Below, in pieces: positions 25,377-34,601 of a stretch of DNA of 38,556 nt (position 1 is the stretch's first letter; each line of letters opens with the position of its first letter). Made by a program: the position numbers and the translations under genes. The notes beneath the pieces were generated by a model. It was not told the origin of the DNA. It made no database searches and worked only from the letters and a program-made list of their open reading frames with translations. This stretch comes from an uncultured Porphyromonadaceae bacterium. Its GTDB lineage: Bacteria > Bacteroidota > Bacteroidia > Bacteroidales > Muribaculaceae. The DNA is taken from the NCBI GenBank assembly GCA_947177405.1, contig CAMWUJ010000027.1, positions 1 through 38,556 of the forward strand. Direction: 5' to 3'.

Positions 25377-25745
25377 ATGAATATCGATATATTGCAGTGG
25401 AAGGTCGAATCCATGATTGAGTTATTGAAGGATCAGATAGAGCGGCTGGTTCCGGAGGATGGTGACTTCCCAATGATATATTCCGAGTTTAAGAATACGG
25501 ATCCCGATTTTTGCCTCACAGATATCTTGCTCATGATTCGGCCGTTACCGGCACATCTGGAGAATCATGAACGGTATAGATGGTTGGAACTCTCAGGATA
25601 TAAACTACCTGTGCCGTATAAATCAACCAGGATTATATTTCAAGGCACCACTAAGGAGGTGATAGAATTTTTGAATCGTAAGGAGGCGGTGGAAAAGATT
25701 CTGCAAGCTATTCCTGACCTTAATTATAATATGCTCGACGTCTAA
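25377..25745 (+). CDS. Hypothetical protein, 122 residues
   Basis: I do not recognise this family. It has no signal peptide or membrane segment and is likely cytosolic. The N-terminal half is helical and acidic (ESMIELLKDQIERLV), a middle part has two Pro-Leu turns (IRPLPAHLENHERY), and a C-terminal helix follows GTTKEVIEFLNRKE. It is 12 bp upstream of the AIM24-family gene, so the two are probably cotranscribed. An internal ATG at 25413 (MIELLKDQ) is an alternative start. Confidence 0.7.
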   Translation: MNIDILQWKVESMIELLKDQIERLVPEDGDFPMIYSEFKNTDPDFCLTDILLMIRPLPAHLENHERYRWLELSGYKLPVPYKSTRIIFQGTTKEVIEFLNRKEAVEKILQAIPDLNYNMLDV

Positions 25746-25757
25746 ATCATAAATACA

Positions 25758-26396
25758 ATGAACTGCAAGCTTATAGGACAATTTGTGCAGCATCTGGAGG
25801 TGACTTTATCTCCGGGTGAAGAATTCTATGCGGAGAAGGGTTCTGTGATCTATCTTGAATCAGGGATAGAGAAAGAACTTAGTTTCAATGGTAATGGACT
25901 CGGTAGAATCCTGGGCGCGAAACTTTCAGGCGAATCGCTTTTTATTTTACGCCTGTATAATGTGTCGAATCAGCCTCGTAAACTCGGGTTGGGCAGCCGA
26001 TTCGGCCTTCTTCCGATAAAGATACAGGGAGAGACGATGATTTGTCATCGTGGAGTATATGTAGGTTCCAACAACCGTGTCAATGTGACCACCAAGATTT
26101 CCATCTCCGGTCTTGTCGGAGGCATGGGATTGCTCTTGCAGAAAATACAGGGCCATTCCACTGTATTCCTCGATACCAAAGGGACCCCCATCACCTTCAA
26201 TTTAGAGCCGGGGCAGACAATAGAGGTGGATGAGGATCATATTATAGCATTAGTGAATATCCCGGAGAGCCGGATACAATCCAATTGGTCGTTAGGCAAT
26301 CTCCTCGGAGGCGAAGGCCTGAGCATGATGCGTGTGACAGGTCCCGGATCCGTCTATCTGTCTCCCGGAAAATTCATTTCCGGAATCGAGGAGTAA
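25758..26396 (+). CDS. AIM24-family protein (TIGR00266 type)
   Basis: The 212-residue protein is all beta, with repeated Gly-rich turns and the family motifs EVTLSPGEEFYAEKGSVIYLE near the N terminus, LGRILGAKLSGESLF in the middle and GPGSVYLSPGKF near the C terminus. The AIM24 family forms a double beta-barrel-like fold; yeast Aim24 is mitochondrial, but the bacterial role is unknown. It ends 27 bp from the convergent metX gene, and I see no clear terminator between them. Family identity is fairly sure, function is not. Confidence 0.85.
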   Translation: MNCKLIGQFVQHLEVTLSPGEEFYAEKGSVIYLESGIEKELSFNGNGLGRILGAKLSGESLFILRLYNVSNQPRKLGLGSRFGLLPIKIQGETMICHRGVYVGSNNRVNVTTKISISGLVGGMGLLLQKIQGHSTVFLDTKGTPITFNLEPGQTIEVDEDHIIALVNIPESRIQSNWSLGNLLGGEGLSMMRVTGPGSVYLSPGKFISGIEE

Positions 26397-26423
26397 TAAT
26401 CCTTATGGAAAATGGGAATTGAA

Positions 26424-27449
26424 TCATGCCAAATCCTCTTCAATGAAGGGGATGAAGAGGGCATTGAGCTGGTCGCTTTCGATAAGGAAACCGTCGTGTC
26501 CGTAGGGTGACGAGATCTGCGCATAGCGTCCGCGGGGGAGAGCAGCGGCAAGTTGCTGCATATCCTCGGGAGGGAACACTATATCAGTGGTCAGACCCAC
26601 TACAAGTGTAGGTATGTCAAGACCTTTCAATACATTATCCACACCTCCCCGACCTCTGCCTACATCGTGGGTGTCGAAAGCATCCAGAATTGCCATATAT
26701 GAATAGGCGTTATAACGGCGGCAGAGCTTATCGCCCTGATGTCGCTGATATGTCATGGCTCTTCTGAGGGCATCGGCAGGGATATCATCAGGGTCTTTCT
26801 GTGTGAGGTTATATCCTGAGGGTCCACGATATGAAATCAGTCCGATGGCTCTGGCCGCTGCCAGACCTTCCATTCCGGCATCCGGGCGAGGTTCACCATA
26901 AGTTTTGTCGGCCTTTATCGCCATGCGTTGGGTCTCATCAAGAGCAATTGTCCAGGGAGTGGCTTTGGCATCGGTGGCGCAAAGAATCATGCGTTCAAAC
27001 CGTTCCGGTTGCATCACGGCCCATTCTATTGCCTGAAAACCTCCCACCGAACATCCCACTAACGCTTTCACCTTGTCAATCCCGAGGTGATCGGCAAGTA
27101 GGATATGCGCCTTCACCATATCGCGGATGGTGACATGAGGAAATTCAGAATAATAGGGTTTGCCGGTATCAGGATTCTCGTGAAGGGGGGAAGTGGTGCC
27201 GTATGGAGAGCCGAGGATATTGGCACAAATTATGAAATATTTCGACGGATCAAGGCAGGCTCCTTCCTCCACGGTGTGAGGAAACCAGTCGGCCACATCA
27301 GAATTCGCGGTCAGGGCGTGGCATACCCATATCACGTTGTCGCATGAGGGGGATAGCTCGCCGTAGGTGTGATAGGCTATTACGGGATTCTTGATGACAC
27401 CTCCGATCTCCAGATCGAGGTTACCTTTATGATTATAAAATTTGGTCAT
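26424..27449 (-). CDS. metX: Homoserine O-acetyltransferase family enzyme (MetX-like)
   Basis: The 341-residue enzyme is an alpha/beta-hydrolase that activates homoserine for methionine synthesis by transferring an acyl group. The oxyanion segment CHALT lies at 43-47, and the nucleophile elbow GCSVGG has Ser134. Asp in LTTDIVFPP and His in YGHDGFLIE complete the triad. Many MetX enzymes have GGSMGG, so the Cys in place of Gly is unusual. Acetyl versus succinyl preference cannot be told by eye. The ATG at 27449 is chosen over an upstream start at 27602, which would run through the upstream gene. The ATG overlaps the stop of the NhaC-family gene (ATGA), so the two are translationally coupled. 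Confidence 0.88.
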   Translation of the reverse strand: MTKFYNHKGNLDLEIGGVIKNPVIAYHTYGELSPSCDNVIWVCHALTANSDVADWFPHTVEEGACLDPSKYFIICANILGSPYGTTSPLHENPDTGKPYYSEFPHVTIRDMVKAHILLADHLGIDKVKALVGCSVGGFQAIEWAVMQPERFERMILCATDAKATPWTIALDETQRMAIKADKTYGEPRPDAGMEGLAAARAIGLISYRGPSGYNLTQKDPDDIPADALRRAMTYQRHQGDKLCRRYNAYSYMAILDAFDTHDVGRGRGGVDNVLKGLDIPTLVVGLTTDIVFPPEDMQQLAAALPRGRYAQISSPYGHDGFLIESDQLNALFIPFIEEDLA

Positions 27450-28717
27450 GATTTTCGCTTGATAATGATTGAGATACCCACACAGACCACCAAAGCCCAA
27501 GGATAATAGAGATAGGGCCACGGAGCGGCCGGGGATATACCTGCCAACCCGGTGGCAAGAAGAGTCTGGGCACCGTATGGAATCAGACTCTGCACCACAC
27601 ATGAGCAGGTGTCGAGCAGCGAGGCGGTTTTCTTAGGAGTTATGTCGTATTGTTCCGAAATCTTTTTTGAGATAGATCCGACGGTGATTATTGCCACCGT
27701 GTTATTGGCGGTGCAAAGGTTGACCAGACTCACAAGAAGTGCTATGCATGCCTGGCCACCGCGTTTGCCATGTATGTGGGCTGTGAGGCGTTGGAGAATA
27801 TAATCAATTCCTCCCATTTTCTTGATAAGGCCGAGCATACCCGCAGCCATGAGGGTTATTATTATTAGATTGCCCATCGAATCAATGCCTTCTCCCATCA
27901 TCTTGCATGATTCAAGGAGTGAGACATCGCGGAAAAGACCGAAAATAAGTGCGGTAATGATACCTAACATAAGGACCACAGTCACGTTAAGACCGCAAAG
28001 GGCAGAGGCTATGATCACGAGATAAGGGATTACCAGCCACCAGTGAGCATCCGACTGTGGAGTTGACAGGTTGGCCTCATGGCCTATCATTATATAAAGC
28101 ACCAGAGCTATTATTGCAGCCGGAAGCACTATGATGAAATTGGCCTTGAATTTATCAGCCATGCTGCACCCTTGAGTGCGTGTGGCGGCTATGGTGGTAT
28201 CGGAGATAAAAGATAGATTGTCACCAAAAAACGCTCCTCCTAAGGCAGTGGCTACATATAGAGGGATGTTTCCTCCTCCTACATCGGCCAACTCGACAAT
28301 CAGAGGCACAAGTGCAACTACCGTTCCTACCGATGTCCCGATGGAGAGTGAAATAAAGCAGGCCGCTACAAATATAGCCGGCAGCAGGAATGACGAGGGG
28401 AATGCACGGAGTGTGAGCGACACCGTGGCATCAATCGCCCCGATTCCCTTTGCCAGGGATGCGAATGCGCCTGCCAGCACAAAAATCCACACCATATAGA
28501 GGATGTTGGAATGAGCGGCAGCCGAAGAGAACACCTCGATTCTCTTCGAGAGAGTCTCTTCCCGATAGATAAGTATTCCCCATACGGAGGCGGCAAGGAG
28601 AGCCACCGTGATAGGCATCACATAGAAATCGCCGATTATAAGGGAGACAGCGACGTATAATACAAGGAAAACCACTGCCGGAGAGAGAGCCAGCAGACCT
28701 TTTTTATTACTGATCAT
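27446..28717 (-). CDS. NhaC-family Na+/H+ antiporter-like transporter
   Basis: This 423-residue inner-membrane protein has about twelve hydrophobic segments. The family signature GGAFFGDNLSFISDTTIAA lies near the centre, with GTSVGTVVALVPL before it. NhaC proteins exchange Na+ for H+, but some in this superfamily (MetT) are predicted methionine importers from comparative genomics. Its stop overlaps the metX start by ATGA, which favours a methionine-linked role here (inference). It lies 43 bp after the aminotransferase gene in the minus-strand run. Confidence 0.85.
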   Translation of the reverse strand: MISNKKGLLALSPAVVFLVLYVAVSLIIGDFYVMPITVALLAASVWGILIYREETLSKRIEVFSSAAAHSNILYMVWIFVLAGAFASLAKGIGAIDATVSLTLRAFPSSFLLPAIFVAACFISLSIGTSVGTVVALVPLIVELADVGGGNIPLYVATALGGAFFGDNLSFISDTTIAATRTQGCSMADKFKANFIIVLPAAIIALVLYIMIGHEANLSTPQSDAHWWLVIPYLVIIASALCGLNVTVVLMLGIITALIFGLFRDVSLLESCKMMGEGIDSMGNLIIITLMAAGMLGLIKKMGGIDYILQRLTAHIHGKRGGQACIALLVSLVNLCTANNTVAIITVGSISKKISEQYDITPKKTASLLDTCSCVVQSLIPYGAQTLLATGLAGISPAAPWPYLYYPWALVVCVGISIIIKRKS

Positions 28718-28760
28718 CTTTTAACCTTAAAAATTTACCTGTCCGGTTGTGAGGACTTCC

Positions 28761-29960
28761 TCAGATCGTTCTGCCCGGATACGCCTTCAAAGCCTCGGCA
28801 AGAACCTTCATGGCTTTCTCAAGGTCTTCTCGACAAAGCACATAAGCAAGTCTCACCTCATCACGCCCGATACCGGGAGTGGTGTAGAATCCGGAAGCCG
28901 GTGCCATGAAGATGGTTTGACCCTCATATTCAAACTCCTTAAGACACCACTGGCAGAATTTATCGGCATCATCCACCGGAAGCTTGGCTACCGTATAAAA
29001 GGCTCCCATAGGAATAGGAGAATAGCATCCGGGAATTTTGTTCAGACTGTCGATCATGAATTTCCGTCGCTCCACATATTCATTATAGGTTGCGAGCATA
29101 TATCCGGCATCTGCATCAATCGAGGCCTCAGCCACAATCTGACCTAACAGTGGAGGGCTGAGACGGGCCTGGCAGAACTTCATCACATTCTTCTTAAGCT
29201 TCTCATGCTTGGTGATTAGAGCTCCGATGCGTATCCCACATTCATTATATCGTTTTGATACAGAATCAATGAGCACCACATTTTCCTCGATACCCGGCAG
29301 ATGGAATGCAGAGATATAGGGTGCGCCGGTATAGCAGAATTCACGATACACTTCATCAGAGAAAAGGAAAATATCATGTTTCTTCACCAGATCGCGGATC
29401 TGAAGCATCTCCTTCATGGTGTAGAGATATCCTGTGGGGTTGTTGGGATTGCAGATGAGTATTCCCTTTGTGCGGGGAGTGATTAGTTTTTCAAACTCCT
29501 CAACCGGCGGCAGTTCGAAACCGTTTTCAATTGAAGATGGAACAGTTACAATCTTGGCGCCGGCAGAGATGGCAAATGCCATATAGTTGGCGTAGGCCGG
29601 CTCGGGAACAATAATTTCGTCTCCCGGATCGAGGCAGGCCATAAAAGCGAAGAGCACGGCTTCGGATCCTCCGCAGGTAACTATGATGTCGTCAACATTG
29701 ACATCGATATTGAAGCGGTGATAATACTCGCAAAGCTTTTTGCGAAGTGAGAGTAACCCTTCGGAAGGAGAGTATTCGAGCACATTCCGGTCGATTTTTT
29801 TCAGAGCCTCAAGAGCTTCGGGGGGAGTAGGCACATCCGGCTGGCCGATATTGAGACGATACACTTTAAGACCACGCTTCACAGCTTCGTTAGCAAGCGG
29901 AACAAGGCGACGTATCGGGGAGGCTGGCATCTCTTCGCCTCTATGGGAAATTTCGGGCAT
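28761..29960 (-). CDS. PLP-dependent class I/II aminotransferase
   Basis: The 399-residue enzyme has all the fold-type I aminotransferase landmarks: CGGSEA (96-101) phosphate-contact region, NPNNPTG (171-177), the Asp202 of SDEVY that pairs with the PLP ring, the Schiff-base Lys236 in SVSKRYNECG with Arg244, and a C-terminal RLAYVL Arg that binds the substrate carboxylate. It resembles aspartate/aromatic or methionine-type aminotransferases; substrate is not certain. With NhaC and metX downstream on the same strand, a methionine-salvage aminotransferase is possible but unproved. Gaps are 62 bp upstream and 43 bp downstream. Confidence 0.88.
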   Translation of the reverse strand: MPEISHRGEEMPASPIRRLVPLANEAVKRGLKVYRLNIGQPDVPTPPEALEALKKIDRNVLEYSPSEGLLSLRKKLCEYYHRFNIDVNVDDIIVTCGGSEAVLFAFMACLDPGDEIIVPEPAYANYMAFAISAGAKIVTVPSSIENGFELPPVEEFEKLITPRTKGILICNPNNPTGYLYTMKEMLQIRDLVKKHDIFLFSDEVYREFCYTGAPYISAFHLPGIEENVVLIDSVSKRYNECGIRIGALITKHEKLKKNVMKFCQARLSPPLLGQIVAEASIDADAGYMLATYNEYVERRKFMIDSLNKIPGCYSPIPMGAFYTVAKLPVDDADKFCQWCLKEFEYEGQTIFMAPASGFYTTPGIGRDEVRLAYVLCREDLEKAMKVLAEALKAYPGRTI

Positions 29961-30022
29961 ATATTATCGAGTTATGAGTTTAAACAACGTTTTTCCAAAT
30001 AAATTTTTTTCACTCGGGAATC

Positions 30023-31465
30023 TCATTTCTTGAGTTTCCCCAAAATATAGGATGAAGCATCTGCGAGTTCCGGTATGCGAAATACGCGGGCCATAGCCAC
30101 ATACGACAGAGCTCCTACAGCAATCATCAATATCAGGGAGAGAAGAGCAGGAATCGGAATCCAGAGACAAAGGAGCACCAGTGCCGCCATTGCAAGCGAG
30201 ATTCCCATTGATGGTAAAATATCGGAGATCATTTTCAGGGGAGGATAGCCGGTGATTCCGGAGGCGATACGCAACACAATGATCCATGTTATGGCCGACG
30301 CCGCGAATTGGCCCCACACAATTAACGTAAGATTTCCGCTCCACATTGTGGAAAGGATCGCAACAAAAATCAATACATCCTTCACCACCTCGACCATAAA
30401 CAGTTTCTTGGCCGCTCCAATGGAGAGAATAAAATTGTTATATAGCGAAATCAATACGATGAAAATCCCCCGGAGTGTGAGAATCTGAAAGATAGGTATG
30501 GCCGCATCCCATTTGTGTCCGAAAAGAGTATGGAAGAGTGGTGCTCCTATAGCAGCCAATCCTAACATTACAGGAAATAACAGGAAGGCAGTGAAACGGT
30601 TCACTCTGGTGAGGTATCGGCGGAATGTCTCAGGCTGATCCTGCACGTTGGAGAGAAGAGGCACAAATGTGGCTGTAAGAATCTGCGATACCGAAGCGCT
30701 CGACATCTTGCTCCATTTATCAGCCTGGGTATAAATACCGAGCAAGGTGAAGTTGAGAGCTCCTATCACGAAAGTATAGATCTGGAGGCAGATTGTGTTG
30801 AGCATGGAGGAAGAGAATACGCTTAGTCCGACCCGATAAATCTGCTTGAGCGAATCAAGAGCGAATCCGGACCTCGGCCACCAATGCCCGGTGATCCATA
30901 ACCATGCCGTTTTCACCACTGCCAAGGCCACATATTGCCACACCAGAGCCCATACTCCCCATCCGGCGACGGCCATCCATACTCCCACAATTCCCGATAG
31001 CACAAGTCCCAAGGAATTAGCCACAGCCAATTGCTTGACATCCATACGCTTCATCAGTCGGTTGGTCTGGACTATCGAAAGGGCATTGATCACAAAGGTG
31101 AGAAAGAGCACTCTCGAGAGAGGAATAAGAATCACCTCTCCATGGAATATGCGGGCGATCAGCGGAGCAGCGAAAAAGAGTATGATATAAATCGCGCACG
31201 AGACAACGAGGTTGAACCAGAAAACGGTGGAATAATCTCTCTCCGTAGGGTCTTTTTTCTGAAGAAGGGCCGTACCGAAGCCGGAATCCACAAAGAGATT
31301 TGCGAATGCCTGAAATCCGAGGAGGAGTCCCACCAGACCGAAATCCTTTTCCGATAAAAGATTGGCCAGGACGATCCCCACCACAGCATACAGCAGTTGG
31401 GTGGAGACACGGTCGATAGTGTTCCACTTTATGCTTCGTGCTGTCTTTAATTTGAGATCAGACAT
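30023..31465 (-). CDS. Polysaccharide/LPS flippase (Wzx/PST type)
   Basis: This 480-residue protein has about fourteen membrane segments of the MATE-like/MOP superfamily. It begins KTARSIKWNTIDRVSTQLLYAVVGIVLA, close to the WzxC/lipopolysaccharide biosynthesis group, and has the conserved DFGLVGLLLGFQAF and SGFGTALLQKK. It should flip lipid-linked sugar units across the inner membrane for surface glycan assembly. No glycosyltransferases lie nearby. It sits 15 bp before, and on the same strand as, the DUF2807-type gene upstream of it. Confidence 0.88.
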   Translation of the reverse strand: MSDLKLKTARSIKWNTIDRVSTQLLYAVVGIVLANLLSEKDFGLVGLLLGFQAFANLFVDSGFGTALLQKKDPTERDYSTVFWFNLVVSCAIYIILFFAAPLIARIFHGEVILIPLSRVLFLTFVINALSIVQTNRLMKRMDVKQLAVANSLGLVLSGIVGVWMAVAGWGVWALVWQYVALAVVKTAWLWITGHWWPRSGFALDSLKQIYRVGLSVFSSSMLNTICLQIYTFVIGALNFTLLGIYTQADKWSKMSSASVSQILTATFVPLLSNVQDQPETFRRYLTRVNRFTAFLLFPVMLGLAAIGAPLFHTLFGHKWDAAIPIFQILTLRGIFIVLISLYNNFILSIGAAKKLFMVEVVKDVLIFVAILSTMWSGNLTLIVWGQFAASAITWIIVLRIASGITGYPPLKMISDILPSMGISLAMAALVLLCLWIPIPALLSLILMIAVGALSYVAMARVFRIPELADASSYILGKLKK

Positions 31466-31480
31466 CAGACTCAGACTAAT

Positions 31481-32203
31481 TTATTCTGTCAAAACCACAG
31501 TATCTTCTCTATCCTCCTCTGTGAGGGGAAAGAGCTTACCACCACCTAACTTTTTGATTGCCGGGGAACCCTTGTAATATATCTTTGTGGATCCGATGCC
31601 GCGCACATCCAGTTTGTCGATAGGCCAGCAGCCTATGTTGCCGCTCCCCATAATCTTGCAATTCACCACATTGGCCTTCATCATGTCCGCATTGATCGAC
31701 CCGGTTCCCACCATTTTATACAAGGCTTTGTCACACGATCCCGACAGATAGATCACACCATTGCCTGTGACCAGGTTTCCTTCTAACTCGGTAGTTTTTA
31801 TATTTTCTGCCATAATAGATCCGTTTCCCATCAGTTTTGCACAGAAATGAGGAACCGACGCATTAGACAATATGGTAACCCTCTTTGTGGAATTACTCGA
31901 TATAGATGTGAGGTAATCGGAATATACATGGAGCACTGGAAGAGTGTCAGTGTCAATATCGTCAACTCCAACCTGGATCTTCAACCATCCTTTAGTATTG
32001 GTGAAGATCATTTTCGGGGCAATGTCGTCGGTCGCTTCATAGACCACATACCCTGTGGAATCCGGATGGCAATGATACACCACCTCAAGATTATCAACCA
32101 CGGAAAGACGGTCAAACTGCCCTACGCTCATGCGGTAGGTATTCTTCTGGGCAGAAGCAGAAAGACTGATCAGAATGGCAAAAAATAATAATAATTTTTT
32201 CAT
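31481..32203 (-). CDS. Secreted DUF2807 (head-GIN) domain protein
   Basis: The 240-residue protein has a signal peptide cut after ASA (residue 18). The mature part is a repetitive beta-solenoid-like run of GNG, GSG and NGS turns (MGNGSIM, VTGNGVIYL, VGTGSIN, MGSGNIG), the typical head-GIN/DUF2807 pattern. No catalytic residues are seen, and function of this family is unknown; periplasmic or outer-membrane location is likely. The end RGIGSTKIYYKGSPAIKKLGGG-like segment is characteristic. It lies 17 bp downstream of dusB and 15 bp upstream of the flippase in the seven-gene run. Confidence 0.85.
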   Translation of the reverse strand: MKKLLLFFAILISLSASAQKNTYRMSVGQFDRLSVVDNLEVVYHCHPDSTGYVVYEATDDIAPKMIFTNTKGWLKIQVGVDDIDTDTLPVLHVYSDYLTSISSNSTKRVTILSNASVPHFCAKLMGNGSIMAENIKTTELEGNLVTGNGVIYLSGSCDKALYKMVGTGSINADMMKANVVNCKIMGSGNIGCWPIDKLDVRGIGSTKIYYKGSPAIKKLGGGKLFPLTEEDREDTVVLTE

Positions 32204-32221
32204 ATTGTGAGTATTATGAAA

Positions 32222-33229
32222 TCAGTTCAGGTTCTCAGGATGCTCCGGGATCATCAGGAACTTTTCCATCGTGAAATCGAGGAGGTCGAGAAGCTCCTGA
32301 TGTGTCTCGGCTCTCAGCAGCTTGATTCTTGTTTCCCGGAAGTTAGGGATGCCTTTGAAGAGAGGAGTGGCTGCAAGATGTCGGCGGATATGGAGAATGC
32401 CCCTGTATTCATCGATACGGTCGATGCTCTCGCTGATCTGGCGTTTGAGAATCAGCATCTTCTCCACGGGGGAAAGAGGAGAATATTTTCCGGTGGTAAG
32501 ATATTCTGTCACCTCTTTGAATATCCACGGAGCTCCGATTGCACCGCGTCCGATCATAACGGCATCTACACCAAATGAGTCGAAGGCACTTTTAGCCTCC
32601 TCCGGGGAAGTGATGTCGCCGTTTCCGATGATAGGAATCTCTATCCGGGGATCTTTTTTGAGCGCACCGATAAGCGTCCAGTCGGCCTTCCCGGTGTACA
32701 TCTGAGATCGCGTGCGACCATGCACGGTGAGAGCCTTTATTCCGCAATCCTGAAGGCGTGGAGCCAGATCGGTGATGATTTTGTTCTCGCAATCCCAACC
32801 GAGTCTTGTCTTTACGGTGACTGGAATATCCACAGCATCCACCACGGCCTTTGTGATCTGCAGCATCTTGGGAATATCTTTGAGCATACCGGCTCCGGCA
32901 CCCTTGCCGGCAACTTTCTTCACCGGACAGCCGAAATTGATGTCGAGGATATTCGGCTGCGCTTTCTCCACAATGCGTGCAGCCTGCACCATAGCCTCCG
33001 GATCGCGGCCATATATCTGGATGGCCACCGGACGTTCCTCATTATTGATATGCAGTTTTCGCACGGTGCTGCTGATATCGCGGATCAGGGCTTCTGCCGA
33101 AACGAATTCTGTATATACCATCGCCGCTCCCATCTCCCGACAAATCAGTCGGAAAGAAGGGTCGGTGACATCTTCCATAGGAGCGAGCGATACTGGATGT
33201 GATCCTAAATCGAGGTCTGCGATTTTCAT
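32222..33229 (-). CDS. dusB: tRNA-dihydrouridine synthase B
   Basis: The 335-residue FMN enzyme reduces uridine in the D-loop of tRNA. It shows APMEDVTDPSFR at the start of the barrel, catalytic Cys101 in INFGCPVKK, the Lys in VKTRLGW, HGRTRSQMY and FMN-binding GNGDI and MIGRGAIG. The family-typical C-terminal helical domain is present from ~250. Length and motifs match bacterial DusB. It stands between the M16 peptidase gene, 25 bp upstream, and the DUF2807-type gene. Confidence 0.92.
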   Translation of the reverse strand: MKIADLDLGSHPVSLAPMEDVTDPSFRLICREMGAAMVYTEFVSAEALIRDISSTVRKLHINNEERPVAIQIYGRDPEAMVQAARIVEKAQPNILDINFGCPVKKVAGKGAGAGMLKDIPKMLQITKAVVDAVDIPVTVKTRLGWDCENKIITDLAPRLQDCGIKALTVHGRTRSQMYTGKADWTLIGALKKDPRIEIPIIGNGDITSPEEAKSAFDSFGVDAVMIGRGAIGAPWIFKEVTEYLTTGKYSPLSPVEKMLILKRQISESIDRIDEYRGILHIRRHLAATPLFKGIPNFRETRIKLLRAETHQELLDLLDFTMEKFLMIPEHPENLN

Positions 33230-33254
33230 CTTTATGATTGCGGGATAGAGGTGA

Positions 33255-34484
33255 TTATTTCAGTGTGAGACGGCAGAGTCCTTTTTCAAGAATCAAAGCT
33301 GCTATATCAGTGAATTCCTGCACGGTTATCTGACGAATCATCTCGGTGGCGGTGTCGATATCGTGAATCTCATCATAAAAAAGTAGACTTTTTGCTAAGG
33401 CCATGGCTCTGCTCTCACGATTGTCGAAACCTACAATCATCTGTCCGAGATATTGGTCACGTATCTTTGAAAAGGTTTGTTTGGAGAGAGATGTCTGTGC
33501 CACGCGATCAATCTCCTTTTTAATTATGTAGGAACATTTTTCCACGCTTGCCGGGTCTGTGCCGAAGAAAACGGAGATAGTGCCGGTGTCGGAGAGGAGT
33601 GAGACATTGCTTTCCACTGTATAAACGAGTCCGCGACGCTCGCGCATCTCCATGTTCAGACGCGAATTCATACAAGGACCTCCAAGATAGTTGTTAAATA
33701 GGAATAGTGCGTGCCTGCGTGGGTCTGTGCGTCCGAAAAGTCGGGTGCCTACGATGGTGTTGGCCTGATAGGCATCTCTGTCGCGTGTCGTCTCGAAATG
33801 GTCAAGTGCAGGGAGTGAAACCTTTTGTCGCGGTTCATCAGGAAAAGAGAGGTCGCCGAGATATTTCTCCACAAGGCGGATATTTTTCTCAGGGTCTCCC
33901 GGATCGCAGCAATATACCACCATATTCCGGGGGGTATAAAGACGGTCGAGAAAGCCACGGGCGTCCTCACCGGTGAGACGGCGAACGCTATCGGGGGTGC
34001 CCAAAATGTTGTGGGAGAGGGGAGTTCCTTTGTATATCAGCTCCTCAAATTCATCATATACGGATTCAGAAGGGGAATCCTTATAGCTGTTTATCTCCTC
34101 GATAATAACCTCGCGTTCCTTCTCAATCTCCTTTATGGGAAAGATTGAATTTTTCACCAGGTCGGCAATCAGATCAAGCGATCGGGCCACATATCCGGCT
34201 GGAGCGTTGGTGTAGATCATAGTTTCTTCCTTGGTGGTATATGCGTTGAGCTCGCCACCGATTTGCTCCATGCGGCAGGATATGTGATTACTTTTACGAT
34301 TGCGTGTCCCCTTGAATAGAGTGTGTTCCACGAAATGAGCGAGGCCTTCGTGATCAGAATCCTCATTTCGGGATCCGGCACGAACCAACATTCCGATATA
34401 TGATACTTGTCCCGGAAAACATGCGGCCACCACGCGGAGACCATTGGGGAGGGTGGCGATATGATAATTCTTTTCTTGCGTCAT
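33255..34484 (-). CDS. M16-family zinc peptidase (processing-peptidase-like)
   Basis: The 409-residue protease has the inverted zinc motif HFVEH (residues 50-54) in GLAHFVEHTLFKGT, with the further Glu ligand in EREVIIEEINSYKD. A GLVYTVES element and an inactive second half complete the M16B layout, close to mitochondrial processing peptidase beta-like bacterial enzymes. There is no signal peptide, so a cytoplasmic site of action is likely. The ATG at 34484 (MTQEKNY) is preferred: a longer frame starts with TTG at 34496, which falls within the predicted -7 box. It heads the seven-gene minus-strand run. Confidence 0.88.
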   Translation of the reverse strand: MTQEKNYHIATLPNGLRVVAACFPGQVSYIGMLVRAGSRNEDSDHEGLAHFVEHTLFKGTRNRKSNHISCRMEQIGGELNAYTTKEETMIYTNAPAGYVARSLDLIADLVKNSIFPIKEIEKEREVIIEEINSYKDSPSESVYDEFEELIYKGTPLSHNILGTPDSVRRLTGEDARGFLDRLYTPRNMVVYCCDPGDPEKNIRLVEKYLGDLSFPDEPRQKVSLPALDHFETTRDRDAYQANTIVGTRLFGRTDPRRHALFLFNNYLGGPCMNSRLNMEMRERRGLVYTVESNVSLLSDTGTISVFFGTDPASVEKCSYIIKKEIDRVAQTSLSKQTFSKIRDQYLGQMIVGFDNRESRAMALAKSLLFYDEIHDIDTATEMIRQITVQEFTDIAALILEKGLCRLTLK

Positions 34485-34493
34485 TTCAAACTG

Positions 34494-34501
34494 CAAAATT
34501 A
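34494..34501 (-). promoter_or_regulatory. -7 box for the M16/dusB/metX run
   Basis: On the minus strand TAATTTTG (34501-34494) matches the -7 consensus, ending 9 nt before the ATG at 34484. The -33 region lacks TTTG. If used, the transcript would be nearly leaderless. Confidence 0.45.
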
Positions 34502-34532
34502 ATCAATTTCCTCGTTATACGGAAGTAAACGA

Positions 34533-34571
34533 TAAAAAAAGGATGTGTCAAAATTAATTTGACACATCCTT
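34533..34571 (-). terminator. Intrinsic terminator of the Ser/Asp-rich lipoprotein gene
   Basis: A perfect 14-bp stem (34539-34552 with 34558-34571, loop ttaat) is followed on the minus strand by seven T residues (34540-34534). It lies 31 bp past the stop of the lipoprotein gene at 34602 and isolates it from the M16 promoter. Confidence 0.88.
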
Positions 34572-34601
34572 CAATGTGATATGGTAAGTCAGGTTGTAGG
34601 A

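Noticed and set aside
28718..30022. SAM riboswitch upstream of the metX cluster
   Set aside because: The gaps before the NhaC-family gene (43 bp) and the aminotransferase (62 bp) are too short and show no SAM-type stem pattern.
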